Positions 12,305 to 13,620 of a stretch of 13,620 nucleotides of DNA are shown piece by piece. A model generated the notes under the pieces. That model made no database searches and had not been told where the DNA came from. It was given only the letters and a program-made list of their open reading frames with translations. Every line of letters begins with the position of its first letter. The stretch's first letter is position 1. The position numbers and the translations under genes were made by a program. The DNA lies in the NCBI GenBank assembly GCA_040902585.1, contig JBBDXA010000225.1, positions 1-13,620 on the forward strand. Reading direction: 5' to 3'. The DNA comes from JBBDXA01 sp040902585 (lineage in GTDB: Bacteria; Planctomycetota; Phycisphaerae; Phycisphaerales; Phycisphaeraceae).

Positions 12305-12381
12305 GCGGTGGCTCACCAAGTGAATGGCTGCGCAGAGATGAGACATCCACGTTTGACGGCGCGGGAGAGTTCGTGCGCGGG

Positions 12382-12446
12382 AAAGCCCACCCACTCCGGT
12401 GGGTGGGTCGGCGCGCGGAACCCACCTACAGGAGTGGGTGGGCTTT
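12382..12446. terminator. 28-bp inverted repeat, possible terminator or repeat element
   Basis: AAAGCCCACCCACTCC starts the left arm and GGAGTGGGTGGGCTTT ends the right arm; these 16 bp are perfectly complementary, and pairing continues to about 28 bp with few mismatches around a loop near 12410-12418. It lies 20 bases past the stop of the minus-strand cytochrome c gene and upstream of the Rieske promoter. On the minus strand the stem ends in CTTT with no long T run. It may be another dispersed palindromic repeat that also ends transcription. Confidence 0.5.
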
Positions 12447-12466
12447 GCAGGTTCTGTCGCTCTCGT

Positions 12467-13582
12467 TCACCTCTTCTTCAATGTCGAGAGCCACGCGACA
12501 AGATCGACCAGATCCTGCTCCGTCATGGCCAGTTGAAGGCCCACGGGCATGAGCGAGGTTTTCACGGCTGTGCGTTCGAAGATGGAACTCTTGGCGTACT
12601 TGCGGATGATGCCGCCGGGGATTTTCACCTGCACATCGCTGTCGGTTTCGCTGACGATGATGCCGACGATGTCATCGCCTTCATCGGTCTGGAGTCGCGT
12701 GCCGGAGTAGTTGTGTTCGATCGCGGCGGAAGGATCGAGAATGGCCGTGTAGAGCGCATCCTTGGGCAGCTTGTCGCCGATCTCGGAGAGGGCCGGCCCG
12801 AAGTCCACGCCCATGTCCTTCACGCGGTGACACAGCACACAGTTGGCCTTCTTGAAAACCTCCGGGCCTTTCGTCGCATCGCCGTCGCGCTTGACGAGCT
12901 GAGCGATCGGCGGGAGCGGCTTGCTGCTGACCGACGGCGGCAGCTTCAAGTGCTTTATCGCTTCGTCGCGCGTCGTGGGATCGAACGACGCCATCAACAC
13001 CTGCGCGGCGGCGAAGTGCAGGTCATCGGAAAGCGTGCCGGCCTTGGCGAGTTCGAGCAATCGCCTCTCGCCGCCGCGCCCCTGGCCCATCGCGCTGACC
13101 GCGGCGGTGCGCACAGGCTTGGATCGCTTAACGTCGATGACGATGGTTTCCAGCAGGGCGTAGGCTTTGCCGTCGTTGGTGTAACCCAGCGCGGTGATCG
13201 CCGCGGTCGCGGCCTTGGCGTCGTCGCCGGTGATCACCTTCACGAAGCGCGATGCCTGGCCGAATTTCAGGAGCAGTTTCGCCGCCGCCACGCCCGCGCT
13301 GTCGGAAGGCTTCTCCAACGCCAGCTTGAAGAGCGCATCGCTTTGGCCGCGCAGGTTGAATCGCTCGACGAGCTCGACGTAGGTCACCGTGCCCTGCTGC
13401 CGACTGAGGACATCCAGCAACTTCGCCTTGATCGTCGGCTTCGCGTCCAGATCGATGTCAAGGCGCATCAGCGTTTCGATGAAGATCTGATCCTTGCCGC
13501 GCTGTTCGGTGTCGTCCTCCGCGCGAACAGCGACGACACATACCAGCAGGGCGATCACGATGATGATGTGGCGTGCATTCAT
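12467..13582 (-). CDS. HEAT-repeat protein with planctomycete-type C-terminal c-heme domain
   Basis: The product has 371 residues with a signal peptide (about 1-21, ending AVRAED), so it is periplasmic. Residues 55-215 are short paired helices typical of HEAT repeats (AGVAAAKLLLKFG, AATAAITALGY, RTAAVSAMGQGR, FAAAQVLMASF). The C-terminal domain, from about 235, resembles the TIGR02603 putative heme-binding domain that is characteristic of planctomycetes: GPEVFKKANCVLCHRVKDMGVDFGP (heme site C248, C251, H252), followed by LPKDALYTAILDPSAAIEHNYSG and a closing MTEQDLVDLVAWLSTL. In larger relatives this domain follows PVC-type membrane-bound dehydrogenase domains; here only the HEAT and heme parts are present. 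It may pass electrons or act in substrate oxidation. Proximity to the bc complex genes suggests a link but transcription is probably separate, given the hairpin and the TATAAT in between. Confidence 0.85.
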   Translation of the reverse strand: MNARHIIIVIALLVCVVAVRAEDDTEQRGKDQIFIETLMRLDIDLDAKPTIKAKLLDVLSRQQGTVTYVELVERFNLRGQSDALFKLALEKPSDSAGVAAAKLLLKFGQASRFVKVITGDDAKAATAAITALGYTNDGKAYALLETIVIDVKRSKPVRTAAVSAMGQGRGGERRLLELAKAGTLSDDLHFAAAQVLMASFDPTTRDEAIKHLKLPPSVSSKPLPPIAQLVKRDGDATKGPEVFKKANCVLCHRVKDMGVDFGPALSEIGDKLPKDALYTAILDPSAAIEHNYSGTRLQTDEGDDIVGIIVSETDSDVQVKIPGGIIRKYAKSSIFERTAVKTSLMPVGLQLAMTEQDLVDLVAWLSTLKKR

Positions 13583-13605
13583 GGGAATTGCAGGTTAGCG
13601 GTGGC

Positions 13606-13620
13606 GGGGGGGGGGGGGGG
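13606..13620. other. Terminal run of 15 G bases
   Basis: The sequence ends in fifteen uninterrupted Gs just upstream of the ATG at 13582. Nothing else in the window has such a run. It looks like a two-colour-chemistry sequencing artefact at a contig end, not real DNA. Confidence 0.6.

Overview
The window looks like bacterial chromosome from a member of the Planctomycetota (perhaps Phycisphaerae), most likely a whole or nearly whole metagenome contig. Pointers to this are GC-rich codon use; a HEAT-type protein with the planctomycete C-terminal c-heme domain (TIGR02603-like); a cytochrome b fused to two c-type heme modules; an ORF6N protein; SUKH, Uma2 and DUF433/DUF5615 accessory genes; and gaps full of palindromic repeats. 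The assignment is an inference from gene content. I saw no rRNA, tRNA, CRISPR array, transposase or integrase.

Left part (1-4700) is an accessory patchwork. A SUKH (SMI1/KNR4) gene and a Uma2 nuclease-fold gene lie between two 91% identical 120-bp palindromic elements. A membrane-anchored leucine-rich-repeat protein follows, then a 126-bp remnant of a second Uma2 gene, then three minus-strand genes: a putative lipoprotein, a small double zinc-ribbon protein and a membrane-anchored unknown. The gaps hold further members of the palindromic family, and two of the minus-strand genes share a 31-bp upstream element.

Middle part (4700-9376): a 671-base gap carries a helically phased array of GGTAGACAC nonamers ending in a perfect 18-bp palindrome. 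It is followed by a secreted HlyD-like adaptor, a secreted prenyltransferase/squalene-oxidase-repeat protein, a DUF433/DUF5615 toxin-antitoxin pair that may start leaderless, and, convergently, an ORF6N gene. A 27-bp palindrome occurs three times here: twice upstream of the ORF6N gene and once inside it, exactly filling nine in-frame codons. I consider this the most interesting observation in the window.

Right part (9377-13582) is a minus-strand respiratory block: a HEAT/cytochrome c protein, then a Rieske iron-sulfur protein with a Tat-type signal, then a 730-residue cytochrome b with two C-terminal c-type heme domains. Together the last two would form a compact quinol-oxidising bc complex with no separate c1/f subunit. 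The sequence ends in fifteen Gs, probably an artefact.
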